Shown here one piece after another: positions 1 through 8,010 of a stretch of DNA of 64,000 nucleotides (position 1 is its first letter; each line of letters opens with the position of its first letter). The translations under genes and the position numbers were made by a program. Where the stretch lies: positions 1-64,000 of the forward strand of contig NZ_OOHJ01000031.1 of the NCBI RefSeq assembly GCF_900323885.1, read 5' to 3'. The notes under the pieces are model-generated. The model did not search any database and was not told the DNA's origin. It was given only the letters and a program-made list of their open reading frames with translations. The stretch is from [Actinomadura] parvosata subsp. kistnae (GTDB taxonomy: Bacteria > Actinomycetota > Actinomycetes > Streptosporangiales > Streptosporangiaceae).

Positions 1-97
1 ACGACGGCCACCCATGCCCAGGTGGTCATGATGTTCGCCTCCGGTCTCTGTGTCGAGACCAGCGACTGCCCTCGAACGGCAGGTCGAAACGCGTTTC

Positions 98-523
98 TCA
101 GCGGTTGTCAAGTGCCTTCCTGGCCGCGGCCAGCACGGAGGCGACGTGTGAGCCCTGAGGGGCGGCCGGCACCTCTGTGAATCCCTCGGCGGCGTCATAA
201 CGCACGTCGAGGCCGCCGTCCACCAGCCGCTGCGCCCACCGCAACGCCGTGTTCAGCCGCTCCGCCGCCGGCGGCCTGCCCTGCGCCGCCGCCGACAGGT
301 TACGCAGGTTCGTGGCCGGCCCCGACTGGGCGTGCGCGCGCGCCAGCTTCCACGGCAGGGCGGCGCTGTGGTCCAGCATCGGCTTCGCCAGCCCGGCGGC
401 CCGCTTGGCCTGCAGCACCCCCGACTCGCTGACGCCGAAGTGAGCGGCCAGCTCCTGCACGCTCATCCCCTCGGCCACCAGCCGCGCCAGCTCCTTGCGA
501 TCAATGGTCGCCTTACGCCCCAC
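98..523 (-). CDS. small helix-turn-helix protein
   Basis: A predicted cytoplasmic DNA-binding protein of about 141 residues with no assigned pathway. Residues 10-35 (ELARLVAEGMSVQELAAHFG, then VSESGVLQAKR) read as a helix-turn-helix of the resolvase/sigma-4 type; the rest is Ala/Arg-rich helix. I prefer the GTG at 523 because GGAGG sits 7 bases upstream. The longer option at 562 places its GTG inside a GGAGGTG, leaving no usable ribosome site. It is divergent from the tRNA-Pro gene. A tRNA-adjacent HTH gene can be an integration remnant, but no integrase or att repeat is visible. Function unknown. Confidence 0.6.
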   Translation of the reverse strand: MGRKATIDRKELARLVAEGMSVQELAAHFGVSESGVLQAKRAAGLAKPMLDHSAALPWKLARAHAQSGPATNLRNLSAAAQGRPPAAERLNTALRWAQRLVDGGLDVRYDAAEGFTEVPAAPQGSHVASVLAAARKALDNR

Positions 524-619
524 CTGGCCGCCTCCGCTCCCGCTCTCCGTGTACGCGCGCACCTCCGATGTGCGCTAAGGTTATGACGTCCCGCCCCACA
601 CCGGGCGGCCGACACAAGC

Positions 620-696
<77 letters not shown>

Positions 697-715
697 GATT
701 CTCGCTGGTCGATCA

Positions 716-743
716 GGGTGTCACTCTTCGGGTGGCACCCTTT
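716..743 (+). terminator. terminator after tRNA-Pro
   Basis: GGGTGTCAC pairs with GTGGCACCC (nine pairs, one G-U) around a 7-base TCTTCGG loop and is followed by TTT. The position, just after the tRNA 3' end and before the convergent GNAT gene, fits a rho-independent terminator. Confidence 0.7.
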
Positions 744-757
744 CGCATGTCCGCGGT

Positions 758-1594
758 TCAGCCGAGGTCCGGGTGCGGCACGTACCGGTCCGGACGGATC
801 AGGGCGAGTGCCGCGTCGTCCGCCATGAAGGTGTCCAGGTCGGCGATGCGCCAGCCGGTGCCGAGCAGCAGCGGGACGAGAGGGTGCGGGCCGGGCACGG
901 CGAGCTTCGCGGGGTGCGGCGAGGGAGCGGTGGCGGCGAGGGCGCCGAGGACGGCGGTCGCGCAGTCGTGCGGGGTGGTGCCGCCCGCCGGGCCGATCAC
1001 GGTGCCGTCGGCGGTCGTGCGGGCGAAGGCGTAGCCGGCGTCCGTCGTGTACGCCGTGACGCCGGGCAGGGCGGCGTACCAGGTGAGGGTTCCGGCGCGG
1101 TGCCCGCCTGAGACGTCGGCGTCCAGGGCGGCGGTGGTCTCGGCGGTGGTCTCGGCGGTGGTGATCCGGACGGGTGGGGCGGGCAGGCCGGCCGGCGGGC
1201 CGGTCAGATAGAGCAGCGGGCACCACGGGCGCAGGCCGTGGCGGACGTACAGGCTCATCGCGCGGGGATCGGACGAGGCGAACGTCACCTTCGGGCCGTC
1301 GCCGGACAGCAGGCGGGACAGGAGGGTGCGGCCGACGCCCGAGGACTGGTGGGCGGGCAGGACGAACAGGTCGCCCAGGTGGGTGAGGTCGCCCCTGCGG
1401 AGGGTGCCGCCGAAGCCCGCGGCGGACCCGTCCTCGCCGCCCGGGGCGAGGAGCAGGGTGCCGAAGGCGCGTTCGGCGTCGAGGAAGTCGGGGGAGCCGG
1501 GATGCCAGCCGCTGAGCAGGCGGAAGCGCTCGGCGACGCCGCGTACGGCGGGCATGTCGCCTTCCGTGGCGGCGCGCACTGCGGTGTGCGGCAT
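758..1594 (-). CDS. GNAT family N-acetyltransferase
   Basis: A 278-residue acetyl-CoA-dependent N-acetyltransferase-like protein. The N-terminal half (about residues 5-130) has the GNAT fold signature, with the acetyl-CoA pyrophosphate loop at LPAHQSSGVGRTLLSRLL. The C-terminal half (about 140-278) looks like a second, degenerate GNAT-like domain joined by a linker that repeats TTAE. Two-domain GNATs of this length are frequent in actinomycetes; the substrate cannot be read from sequence. It is transcribed toward the tRNA-Pro terminator. Separate from the TetR gene upstream, 52 bases away. Confidence 0.82.
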   Translation of the reverse strand: MPHTAVRAATEGDMPAVRGVAERFRLLSGWHPGSPDFLDAERAFGTLLLAPGGEDGSAAGFGGTLRRGDLTHLGDLFVLPAHQSSGVGRTLLSRLLSGDGPKVTFASSDPRAMSLYVRHGLRPWCPLLYLTGPPAGLPAPPVRITTAETTAETTAALDADVSGGHRAGTLTWYAALPGVTAYTTDAGYAFARTTADGTVIGPAGGTTPHDCATAVLGALAATAPSPHPAKLAVPGPHPLVPLLLGTGWRIADLDTFMADDAALALIRPDRYVPHPDLG

Positions 1595-1646
1595 GTCCTC
1601 GCTCCCCCTGAGCCGGTCGGTGACTGGATGCTGGCGGCTCTGCTGG

Positions 1647-2237
1647 TCAGCGAGGGGCCGGGCCGGTCAGGTAGCGCTGGAGTGCCGGGGCGGCCCAGGC
1701 GGTCAGCTCGGCGGGATCGGCGGTGACCAGGGCGTCCACCCGCACGGCGTACCGGGTGATGGCCAGGCCGACGAGCTGGGCGGCGGCCAGCGCGGCGCGC
1801 AGCTCCGGGTGGTCGGTGCCGAGCTGCCGGGTGAGCTTGCCGAGCATCTCGTCGGCGAGGAAGGTCCTGATCAGGGCGGCGGCGTGGGCGCTGGTGGCGG
1901 CGGAGCGCATCAGGCCGAGCAGCGGGCCGGGGCGCTCCACCTCGCCCAGCAGCCCCAGCACGTACGCGGCCAGCCGCTCGCCCAGGCCGGCGCGCGGGCC
2001 GTCGAGCAGCATGGGCAGGGCCTGCTCCGGCCGGAACACGTCGGTCACGACCGCGCTGAAGAGCTGCTCCTTGCCGCCGAAGAAGCGCCGCACCAGGGCC
2101 GGGTCGACCCCGGCCGCGGCGGCGACCTGCCGCATGCTGGTGGCCTCGTAGCCGGCGACGCTGAACGCCTCGGCCGCCGCCGCCAGGATCTCCTCCCGGG
2201 TGGTGGAGGTGCCCGGCCGCCGTCCTGTCCTGCTCAT
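1647..2237 (-). CDS. TetR/AcrR family transcriptional regulator
   Basis: A 196-residue one-component repressor. Residues 10-60 form the TetR N-terminal HTH (TREEILAAAAEAFSVAGYEA, then VDPALVRRFFGGKEQLF); the rest is the helical ligand and dimer domain. The longer upstream frame has no family support. The ATG at 2237 is preceded by TAGCCT exactly 7 bases away, so this gene is probably transcribed from its own promoter as a leaderless mRNA. The small ABM-type protein gene lies 41 bases upstream on the same strand and is a plausible partner or target. Ligand unknown. Confidence 0.85.
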   Translation of the reverse strand: MSRTGRRPGTSTTREEILAAAAEAFSVAGYEATSMRQVAAAAGVDPALVRRFFGGKEQLFSAVVTDVFRPEQALPMLLDGPRAGLGERLAAYVLGLLGEVERPGPLLGLMRSAATSAHAAALIRTFLADEMLGKLTRQLGTDHPELRAALAAAQLVGLAITRYAVRVDALVTADPAELTAWAAPALQRYLTGPAPR

Positions 2238-2278
2238 GCAGGTGAGGCTAGCCCCTCGCGCCACCGTCCACGCAGGGG

Positions 2279-2605
2279 CTAGGCCCTCGCGTGCACGGGG
2301 CGGACGATGGCCTCGCTCGCCCGGCTGATCACGACCTGGCCCCGGTGCGCGGAGGTCTCCTTGACGCCGAAGCGTTCGCCGAGGTCGCGCTGGAGCTCGC
2401 CCACGGTGCTCTCCGACCGGACGGCCGCCGCCTCGTCCTCGTAGACGGTGATCGTGATGGCCGTCCCGTCGCCGGTGTCGACGGCGCTGTAGAGGACGGC
2501 GCCGACCTGCTGCGGGACGCGGTCGGCGAACTCGTCGTCGACGGCGGAGATCATCGCCTCGACGGCGCCCGGGGTGGTGCGGTAGTGGCGTACGACTGCG
2601 TACAT
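2279..2605 (-). CDS. ABM/dimeric alpha-beta barrel domain protein
   Basis: A 108-residue protein starting MYAVVRHYRTTPGAVEAMIS and continuing with TVYEDEAAA, the pattern of ferredoxin-fold dimeric alpha/beta-barrel (antibiotic biosynthesis monooxygenase-like) proteins. Such small proteins act as cofactor-less oxygenases, heme-handling proteins or simply unknowns; no catalytic assignment is possible here. The ATG at 2605 is clear (GATCAGGAGATGCCATG upstream). It precedes the TetR gene on the same strand, so the pair may be co-transcribed or auto-regulated. Confidence 0.7.
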   Translation of the reverse strand: MYAVVRHYRTTPGAVEAMISAVDDEFADRVPQQVGAVLYSAVDTGDGTAITITVYEDEAAAVRSESTVGELQRDLGERFGVKETSAHRGQVVISRASEAIVRPVHARA

Positions 2606-2670
2606 GGCATCTCCTGATCGCCAGGGGTGACGGGGTCAGGATCAGCATAAGTCCTCATGTGGGGACTTTT

Positions 2671-3519
2671 CTAGAGGGTGGCGTGACGTTCCAGGAACGC
2701 GGCCACGTCGTCGGGGTCCTCCAGGGGCAGCGGGTAGACCAGCAGCCGGTCCACGCCCAGCTCGCGGTAGCGCGACGCGGTCGCGGCGTCCACCTCCACC
2801 GGGTCGAGCTGCATGTACGTGATCTCCAGCCGGCCGAGCCAGGCCGGGCGCTCGACCTCGGTGGCCGCCTTCTCCAGCCCCGCCAGGGCGGCGGCCAGGT
2901 CCTCGGGGGAGCGGCCGTTGCCGATCCAGCCGTGCCCGCGGGCCACGGCCCTTCGGAACGCGGCGGGGCTGTGCCCGCCGATCATGACCCGCGGGCCGCC
3001 CGGCTGGACCGGCCGCGGGTGGGCGTCCAGGCCCTCGAACGAGACGTGCCGCCCCGCGTAGGAGACGGGGGCGGGCGCGATCCACAGGGCCCGCATCGCG
3101 TCCAGATACTCGTCGGTACGGCTGCCGCGCTCGGACATCGGCACGCCCAGCGCGGCGAGCTCCGGCTCCAGGTAGCCGCCGGCCACGCCGAGCCGCAGCC
3201 GGCCGCCGCTGAGCACGTCGAGGCTGGCGGCCTGCTTGGCGAGGACCAGCGGGTTGCGCTGGGGCAGGATGATGATGCCGGTGCCGAGCTCGAGCGTGGT
3301 GCTGAGCGCGGCGACATGGGCGAGGTGGACGAGCGGGTCGAGGATCGGGTCCTCGGGGTCCATGGGGGAGGCGGGCACGCGCGGGCTGGGCAGCACCACG
3401 TGATCGCCCGCCCACCACGAGCGGTAGCCGAGGTCCTCCGCCAGGCGCACCAGGCGGGCCGTCTCGGCCGGCCCCAGGGTGGCCTTGGCGTTCAGGCCGT
3501 TGACGCCGAGCTCCATCAC
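2671..3519 (-). CDS. F420-dependent LLM class oxidoreductase (TIGR03619-like)
   Basis: A 282-residue TIM-barrel flavin/F420-type oxidoreductase of the luciferase-like monooxygenase class. Visible family features are GTGIIILPQRNPLVLAKQAA (residues about 80-100), the SGGRLRLGVAGG loop, and the RVMIGGHSP strand. Actinobacterial members normally use F420H2; the substrate is unknown. Two starts are adjacent, GTG at 3519 and ATG at 3516. It lies between the ABM-like gene and an NTF2-like gene, all on the minus strand. Confidence 0.85.
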   Translation of the reverse strand: MMELGVNGLNAKATLGPAETARLVRLAEDLGYRSWWAGDHVVLPSPRVPASPMDPEDPILDPLVHLAHVAALSTTLELGTGIIILPQRNPLVLAKQAASLDVLSGGRLRLGVAGGYLEPELAALGVPMSERGSRTDEYLDAMRALWIAPAPVSYAGRHVSFEGLDAHPRPVQPGGPRVMIGGHSPAAFRRAVARGHGWIGNGRSPEDLAAALAGLEKAATEVERPAWLGRLEITYMQLDPVEVDAATASRYRELGVDRLLVYPLPLEDPDDVAAFLERHATL

Positions 3520-3614
3520 GTTCTCCGTCCTTCGGGACTTCGCGGACGGGGCTCATGATCGGCGAGTGGCGGCTGCGGCGTCCAATACCTGCTGTCATAG
3601 CCGCCGGCTATGGA

Positions 3615-3980
3615 TCAGGCGGCGTAGACGGGGGCGAGGTCGACGAAGATGCGGTAGTCGGTGATCAGGCCGTCGGTGCCGCGGACGCGCCAGATCGACA
3701 CGGCCGGGACGCTGACGTCCTTGCCGTCGAGGCGCCGGTAGGTGACCTCGGTCTCGGCGATGTTGTCGTCGCCGACCTGCCACGTCCTGACGATGCGGTG
3801 CCGCAGGCCGCCGATGGTGGCGAAGAACTCGCGCAGCCCGGCGGCGATGGCCTCGCGCCCGGTCGCCGGCTCGGCGTTGGCGAAGACGAGCGTGGCGTCC
3901 TCGGCCAGCAGTTGCACGAACGCGTCGGCGTCGAAGGAGTCGACCACCTGGAAGACGTGCCGGATCGCAGCGGCGGACAT
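3615..3980 (-). CDS. NTF2/SnoaL-like protein
   Basis: A 121-residue member of the nuclear-transport-factor-2-like superfamily. AAIRHVFQVVDSFDADAFVQ, AEDATLVFANAEPATGREAI and the closing VDLAPVY match SnoaL-type polyketide cyclase or steroid isomerase relatives. No enzymatic residue can be fixed. I place the start at ATG 3980 because GAGGGG lies 8 bases upstream; the GTG three codons earlier falls inside that site. It is divergent from the secreted-peptide gene. Confidence 0.75.
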   Translation of the reverse strand: MSAAAIRHVFQVVDSFDADAFVQLLAEDATLVFANAEPATGREAIAAGLREFFATIGGLRHRIVRTWQVGDDNIAETEVTYRRLDGKDVSVPAVSIWRVRGTDGLITDYRIFVDLAPVYAA

Positions 3981-4145
3981 GCCGATCACCCCTCACGTGA
4001 TCAGGATCGTTGGCAGGGACGATACGGGACCACGTGCGGCGCGCAACTAGCAGAAAAGCAAGCATTCCGGGGTGGACGGCCGGGGGTGTGACCCCGATGC
4101 TGGTGAGCAGCACGCCCGTGATCACCGGACCACTGGAGGAGCCCC

Positions 4146-4379
4146 ATGATGTTCCGTACCCGGACGCGCCGTGCCGCCGCGGCGACGGCGGCCCTGGGCG
4201 CCGTGTTCGTGCTGGGCGCCGCCCCGGCGCAGGCGGACAGCGGGTCCGACCCGTGCAACGCCGCGACCGTGGTCCGCACGCCGCAGGTGAGCGGCGTGCA
4301 GGCCGATGGCGACTCGGGGACCAAGCGCCCGCAGTTCGTGCTGGCCGACGGCGACTCGGGGACCAAGCGCCCCGCCTAG
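4146..4379 (+). CDS. tiny secreted peptide with repeated DGDSGTKRP
   Basis: A 77-residue preprotein not recognised as any family. Residues 1-30 form a Sec signal peptide: RTRTRR, then an Ala/Leu-rich core, ending APAQA before DSGSDPC. The mature part, about 47 residues, has one Cys and two copies of ADGDSGTKRP, one central (followed by QFVL) and one at the C-terminus (followed by A). The ribosome site GGAGGAG is 4-5 bases upstream. The exact repeat of nine residues separated by six suggests selection for a small extracellular peptide, or a recent internal duplication. Confidence 0.6.
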   Translation: MMFRTRTRRAAAATAALGAVFVLGAAPAQADSGSDPCNAATVVRTPQVSGVQADGDSGTKRPQFVLADGDSGTKRPA

Positions 4380-4392
4380 GGGTCGCCGCATT

Positions 4393-4429
4393 AGTACGAC
4401 GGCTGTCGAAGTTTGACAGCCGTCGTACT
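4393..4429. promoter_or_regulatory. 15-bp perfect inverted repeat (operator and/or terminator)
   Basis: AGTACGACGGCTGTC is followed by the 7-base GAAGTTT and the perfect complement GACAGCCGTCGTACT. As RNA this is a strong hairpin that could end the secreted-peptide transcript, though no T-run follows. The right arm overlaps a consensus TTGACA (4413-4418), placed as a -35 for the MDR gene that starts at 4477 (18 bases on, TGGAGT is a poor -10). It may therefore be an operator. Confidence 0.6.
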
Positions 4430-4476
4430 TCCGTGCTGGAGTGGGCCTCCCATTCCTGCTGCGGAAGGACTGTGCG

Positions 4477-5472
4477 ATGGCCAGGAAAGTGTTGTTCCAC
4501 GAGCTCGGCGGGCCCGAGGTGCTGCGGGTCGAGGACGTCGAGGTGGGCGATCCGGGCCCCGGCGAGGTGCGGATCCGGGTGGAGGCGATCGGGCTGAACC
4601 GGTCGGAGTCCCTGTTCCGCTCCGGCCACTACATCGAGCCCGTGAGACGCTTCCCTGCCACCTTGGGCACGGAGGCCGCCGGCGTGGTCGAGGCCGTCGG
4701 CGCCGGGGTGACCGGGTTGCGGCCGGGGGAGCCGGTCAGCACGGTGCAGACGTTCTCCATGAACGACCACGGCGTGTACGGCGAGCGCGTGATCGTCCCC
4801 GCGGCGGCGGTGCTGCGCCGCCCCGAAGGGCTCGGCGCCGTCGAGGGCGCCGCCGTGTGGATGGCGTACGTGACCGCCTACGGCGCGCTGATGGAGGCCG
4901 GCGGGATGCGGCCCGGTGACACCGTCGTGCTGAACGCGGCCTCCAGCAGCGTGGGGCTGGCCGCCATCCACGTCGCCGGCCGCCTCGGCGCCACCCCGAT
5001 CGCCCTGACCCGCACCGCCGCCAAGAAGGAGGCGCTGCTGAAGCAAGGGGCGGCGGAGGTGATCGTCACCGAGGACGAGGACGTGGTGGAGCGGGTGCTG
5101 GCGGCGACCGATGGCCGCGGGGCCGAGATCGTCCTCGACGCGGTCGCGGGGCCCGGCGTGCGGGACCTGGCCAGGGTCGTCGCGGACGACGGCAAGCTGC
5201 TCGTGTACGGGGCGCTGAGCGGGCAGCCGACGCCCTACCCGGGGATCGAGCTGGGCATGCCGGCGCTGTCCATGCGGACGTACACGATGCTGGAGACGAC
5301 GACCCGGCCGGAGCGGCTGCGCCGGGCGGAGGCGTTCGTGGCGTCGGGGCTGCGCTCGGGCGCGTTCAGCGCGGTCGTGGACCGCACGTTCGAGCTGGGG
5401 GAGATCGTCGAGGCGCACCGCCACCTGGAGTCGAACGCGCAGGTCGGCAAGATCGTGGTCACCGTCCAGTAG
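4477..5472 (+). CDS. zinc-independent MDR oxidoreductase (quinone oxidoreductase-like)
   Basis: A 331-residue medium-chain NAD(P)H dehydrogenase/reductase. The N-terminal GroES-like half carries PGPGEVRIRVEAIGLNRSE and TLGTEAAGVVEAVG. The Rossmann half carries NAASSSVGLAAIHVAGRLGA (about residues 155-175). The catalytic zinc Cys/His and the four-Cys structural lobe of alcohol dehydrogenases are absent, so NADPH:quinone oxidoreductase or enoyl-reductase-like chemistry is likelier. ATG 4477 is favoured by GGAAGGA 7 bases upstream. It is downstream of the 15-bp inverted repeat that probably controls it. Confidence 0.85.
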   Translation: MARKVLFHELGGPEVLRVEDVEVGDPGPGEVRIRVEAIGLNRSESLFRSGHYIEPVRRFPATLGTEAAGVVEAVGAGVTGLRPGEPVSTVQTFSMNDHGVYGERVIVPAAAVLRRPEGLGAVEGAAVWMAYVTAYGALMEAGGMRPGDTVVLNAASSSVGLAAIHVAGRLGATPIALTRTAAKKEALLKQGAAEVIVTEDEDVVERVLAATDGRGAEIVLDAVAGPGVRDLARVVADDGKLLVYGALSGQPTPYPGIELGMPALSMRTYTMLETTTRPERLRRAEAFVASGLRSGAFSAVVDRTFELGEIVEAHRHLESNAQVGKIVVTVQ

Positions 5473-5519
5473 GCGCGGCGAACTTTCGCCTGGTGGAACG
5501 ATGGTCTAGGGTTCGGAAC

Positions 5520-6290
5520 ATGTCCGAGCAGAACTCCGCGGACAAGCTCGTCGGCTCCGACCGGGTGCTGGCGGTGCTGGCCGAGCTGGCGCGCCACCCC
5601 GACGGCATCGGGCTGGAGGAGATGGCGCGCGCGGTGGCGAGCCCCAAGCCGACGGTGCACCGGGCGCTGGCCGCGCTGCGCCGCGCCGGCTTCGCCGCGC
5701 AGCACGGTCACGGCCGGTACGTGCTGGGCGACGAGTTCCTGCGGATGGCCTTCGCGCACCACGAGGCGCGGCCCGACCACGTCCGGGTCATGCCGGTGCT
5801 CAAGGCGCTGTGCGACCGGTACGGCGAGACGGCGCACTACGCCGTGCTCGACGGCCCCTCGGTCGTCTACCGCTCGAAGCTCGACCCGGCCAGCGGGGCG
5901 GTGCGGCTGACCTCGGTGGTGGGCGGGCGCAACCCGGCGCACTGCACCGCGGTCGGCAAGGTGCTGCTCGCCGACGCCCTTCCGACGCGGGAGGCGGTCG
6001 AGGCGTGGGCGGACGGGCGCACCCTGGAGCGTCCGACGGAGCGCTCGATCGGTACGGTGGAGGAGCTGCACGCCGAGCTGACCCGCATCCGCGAGCAGGG
6101 CTACGCCACCGACGACCAGGAGAACGAGCCGGGCGTCAACTGCGTGGCGGTCGCGGCCTACCTGACCTCGCCCACCGTGCCCAGCGGCGCGATCAGCGTC
6201 AGCGGCCTGGCCTACCGCACGCCGCTGAAGCGGCTCATCGACGATCTGCCGGCCATCCGCGCCATCGTCTCCGGGGAGGAGCATTCGTGA
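5520..6290 (+). CDS. IclR family transcriptional regulator
   Basis: A 256-residue IclR-type regulator. The N-terminal winged HTH is at residues 8-65 (LAELARHPDGIGLEEMARAV, then PKPTVHRALAALRRAG). The C-terminal effector domain has the conserved GGRNPAHCTAVGKVLLA stretch and ends in the usual RAIVSG helix. I use ATG 5520: TAGGGT lies 7 bases upstream, fitting a leaderless transcript. The stop overlaps the GTG of the next gene (GTGA), so it is translationally coupled to the sugar-acid operon it probably controls. Confidence 0.9.
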   Translation: MSEQNSADKLVGSDRVLAVLAELARHPDGIGLEEMARAVASPKPTVHRALAALRRAGFAAQHGHGRYVLGDEFLRMAFAHHEARPDHVRVMPVLKALCDRYGETAHYAVLDGPSVVYRSKLDPASGAVRLTSVVGGRNPAHCTAVGKVLLADALPTREAVEAWADGRTLERPTERSIGTVEELHAELTRIREQGYATDDQENEPGVNCVAVAAYLTSPTVPSGAISVSGLAYRTPLKRLIDDLPAIRAIVSGEEHS

Positions 6291-7144
6291 CGTTCACCGC
6301 CGTCCCGGCCTCGGCCGGCGTCCACACGCTGGGGGAAGGCCCCGTGTGGGACGCCGCCCGGCAGCGCCTGCTGTGGGTCGACATCGTCGCCGGCACCGTG
6401 TACGAGGGGCGGCTCGACGGCGACGCGATCACCGTCACCGGCAGCCACATCTTCGACGGCACGGTGGGCGCGGTCGCGGTGGCGGCCGACGGCACGCTGC
6501 TCGTCGCCGCGCAGTCCACGCTGATCAGGGTCGGCACCGACGGCAGCCGCGAGGAGCTGGCGCGGGTGCTGCCGGAGGGGGTGCGCAGCCGGCTCAACGA
6601 CGGCGCCGTGGACCCGGCCGGGCGCTTCCTGATCGGCAGCCTGGCGCAGGACGACCGTTACGGGCAGGAGGTGCTGGCCCGCCTCGACGGCACCGGCCTG
6701 ACCTACCTCGACACCGACCTCGTGCTCTCCAACGGCCTGGCCTGGGTGGACGGCCGCCTCTACAACGTCGACACCGTCCTCGGCACGATCTGGGTGCGCG
6801 ACTACGACACGGAGACGGGGGAGACCGGGCCGCGGCGGGAGGCGTTCACGATCACCGACGGCTCGCCCGACGGGATGTGCGCCGACGCCGCGGGCAACCT
6901 GTGGATCGCCAACTGGGGGCTGGGCCGCGTCGAGTGCCGCAGCACGGCGGGCGAGCTGCTCGACGTCGTCGAGACCGGCGCGCCGCACACGTCCTGCCCG
7001 GTGTTCGCGGGCCCCGGCCTCGACGTCCTCGTCATCACCACCGCCACCACCGGCCTGAGCGAGCCGGGGCCGGACGACGGCCGCCTGTTCACCGCCCGCG
7101 TGGGCGTGCGCGGCCTGCCCGCGCCCTACTGGAACCACTCCTGA
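6287..7144 (+). CDS. SMP-30/gluconolactonase family sugar lactonase
   Basis: A 285-residue six-bladed beta-propeller lactonase. Metal-binding and catalytic signatures are present: GEGPVWD near the start (the Glu ligand), SRLNDGAVDPAGR (Asn), VLSNGLAW (Asn) and DGSPDGMC (Asp). It should hydrolyse an aldonolactone to the aldonic acid in the cytoplasm. GTG 6287 overlaps the IclR stop by four bases, with GGGGAGGAG 6 bases upstream. Followed by a FAH-family hydrolase, so the substrate is probably a sugar lactone made by an oxidative pathway; which sugar is unknown. Confidence 0.9.
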   Translation: MTFTAVPASAGVHTLGEGPVWDAARQRLLWVDIVAGTVYEGRLDGDAITVTGSHIFDGTVGAVAVAADGTLLVAAQSTLIRVGTDGSREELARVLPEGVRSRLNDGAVDPAGRFLIGSLAQDDRYGQEVLARLDGTGLTYLDTDLVLSNGLAWVDGRLYNVDTVLGTIWVRDYDTETGETGPRREAFTITDGSPDGMCADAAGNLWIANWGLGRVECRSTAGELLDVVETGAPHTSCPVFAGPGLDVLVITTATTGLSEPGPDDGRLFTARVGVRGLPAPYWNHS

Positions 7145-7155
7145 AAGAGACACCC

Positions 7156-8004
7156 GTGTACCTCATGCGCATCGGCGCCCCCGGCGCCGAGAAGCCAGTC
7201 GTCCGCGTGGACGACCGCCACTACATCGACGTCTCCGACGTCACCCCCGACTTCGACGAGAGGTTCTTCGCCGCGGGCGGCCCCGCGCTGCTGGCCGAGC
7301 GGGTCGCCGCCGGCGAGGCCCGCGAGTTCGCCGGCGAGCGGATCGGCGCGCCGATCGCCCGGCCGCACCAGATCCTGTGCATCGGGCTCAACTACAGCGA
7401 CCACGCCGCCGAGACCGGCCAGGCCGTGCCGGACGAGCCGATCCTGTTCACCAAGTCGCCCAACACGCTGGTCGGCCCCAACGACGACGTGCGCATCCCG
7501 CGCGGCGCCACCAAGACCGACTGGGAGGTGGAGCTGGGCATCGTCATCGGCCGGCGCACCTCCTACCTCGACTCCGTCGAGGAGGCACGCGACCGCATCG
7601 CGGGCTACTGCGTGGTCAACGACGTGAGCGAGCGGGCGTTCCAGATGGAGCGCGGCGGCCAGTGGAGCAAGGGCAAGTCCGCCGAGACGTTCAATCCGGC
7701 CGGCCCATGGCTGGTCACGCCGGACGAGATCGCCGACGTCAGGAATCTCGGCATGTGGCTCGACGTCAACGGTGTGCGCCGCCAGACCGGCACCACCAAG
7801 ACGATGATCTTCGACCCGTACGTGATCGTGCACCACCTGAGCCAGTTCATGGTCCTGGAGCCCGGCGACCTGATCAACACCGGCACCCCGCCCGGCGTCG
7901 GCATGGGCCACGACCCGCAGATCTGGCTCCAGCCCGGCGACGTCATGGAGCTGGGCATCGACGGGCTGGGCAGCCAGCGCCAGCATGTCGTCGGGCCCCG
8001 GTAA
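7156..8004 (+). CDS. fumarylacetoacetate hydrolase family protein
   Basis: A 282-residue FAH-superfamily enzyme that would cleave a C-C bond in a 2,4-diketo acid or a related acylpyruvate. Signatures are CIGLNYSDHAAE, EPILFTKSPNTLVGPND, the metal-binding TDWEVELGIVIG and the C-terminal GDLINTGTPPGVGMG. This subgroup includes ureidoglycolate lyase-like and 2,4-diketo-3-deoxy-L-fuconate hydrolase-like enzymes. GTG 7156 is chosen, with ATG 7165 as an alternative. The lactonase upstream and the 2-hydroxyacid dehydrogenase downstream favour the sugar-acid reading, giving pyruvate plus lactate or glycolate. Confidence 0.87.
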   Translation: MYLMRIGAPGAEKPVVRVDDRHYIDVSDVTPDFDERFFAAGGPALLAERVAAGEAREFAGERIGAPIARPHQILCIGLNYSDHAAETGQAVPDEPILFTKSPNTLVGPNDDVRIPRGATKTDWEVELGIVIGRRTSYLDSVEEARDRIAGYCVVNDVSERAFQMERGGQWSKGKSAETFNPAGPWLVTPDEIADVRNLGMWLDVNGVRRQTGTTKTMIFDPYVIVHHLSQFMVLEPGDLINTGTPPGVGMGHDPQIWLQPGDVMELGIDGLGSQRQHVVGPR

Positions 8005-8010
8005 CGCGCC

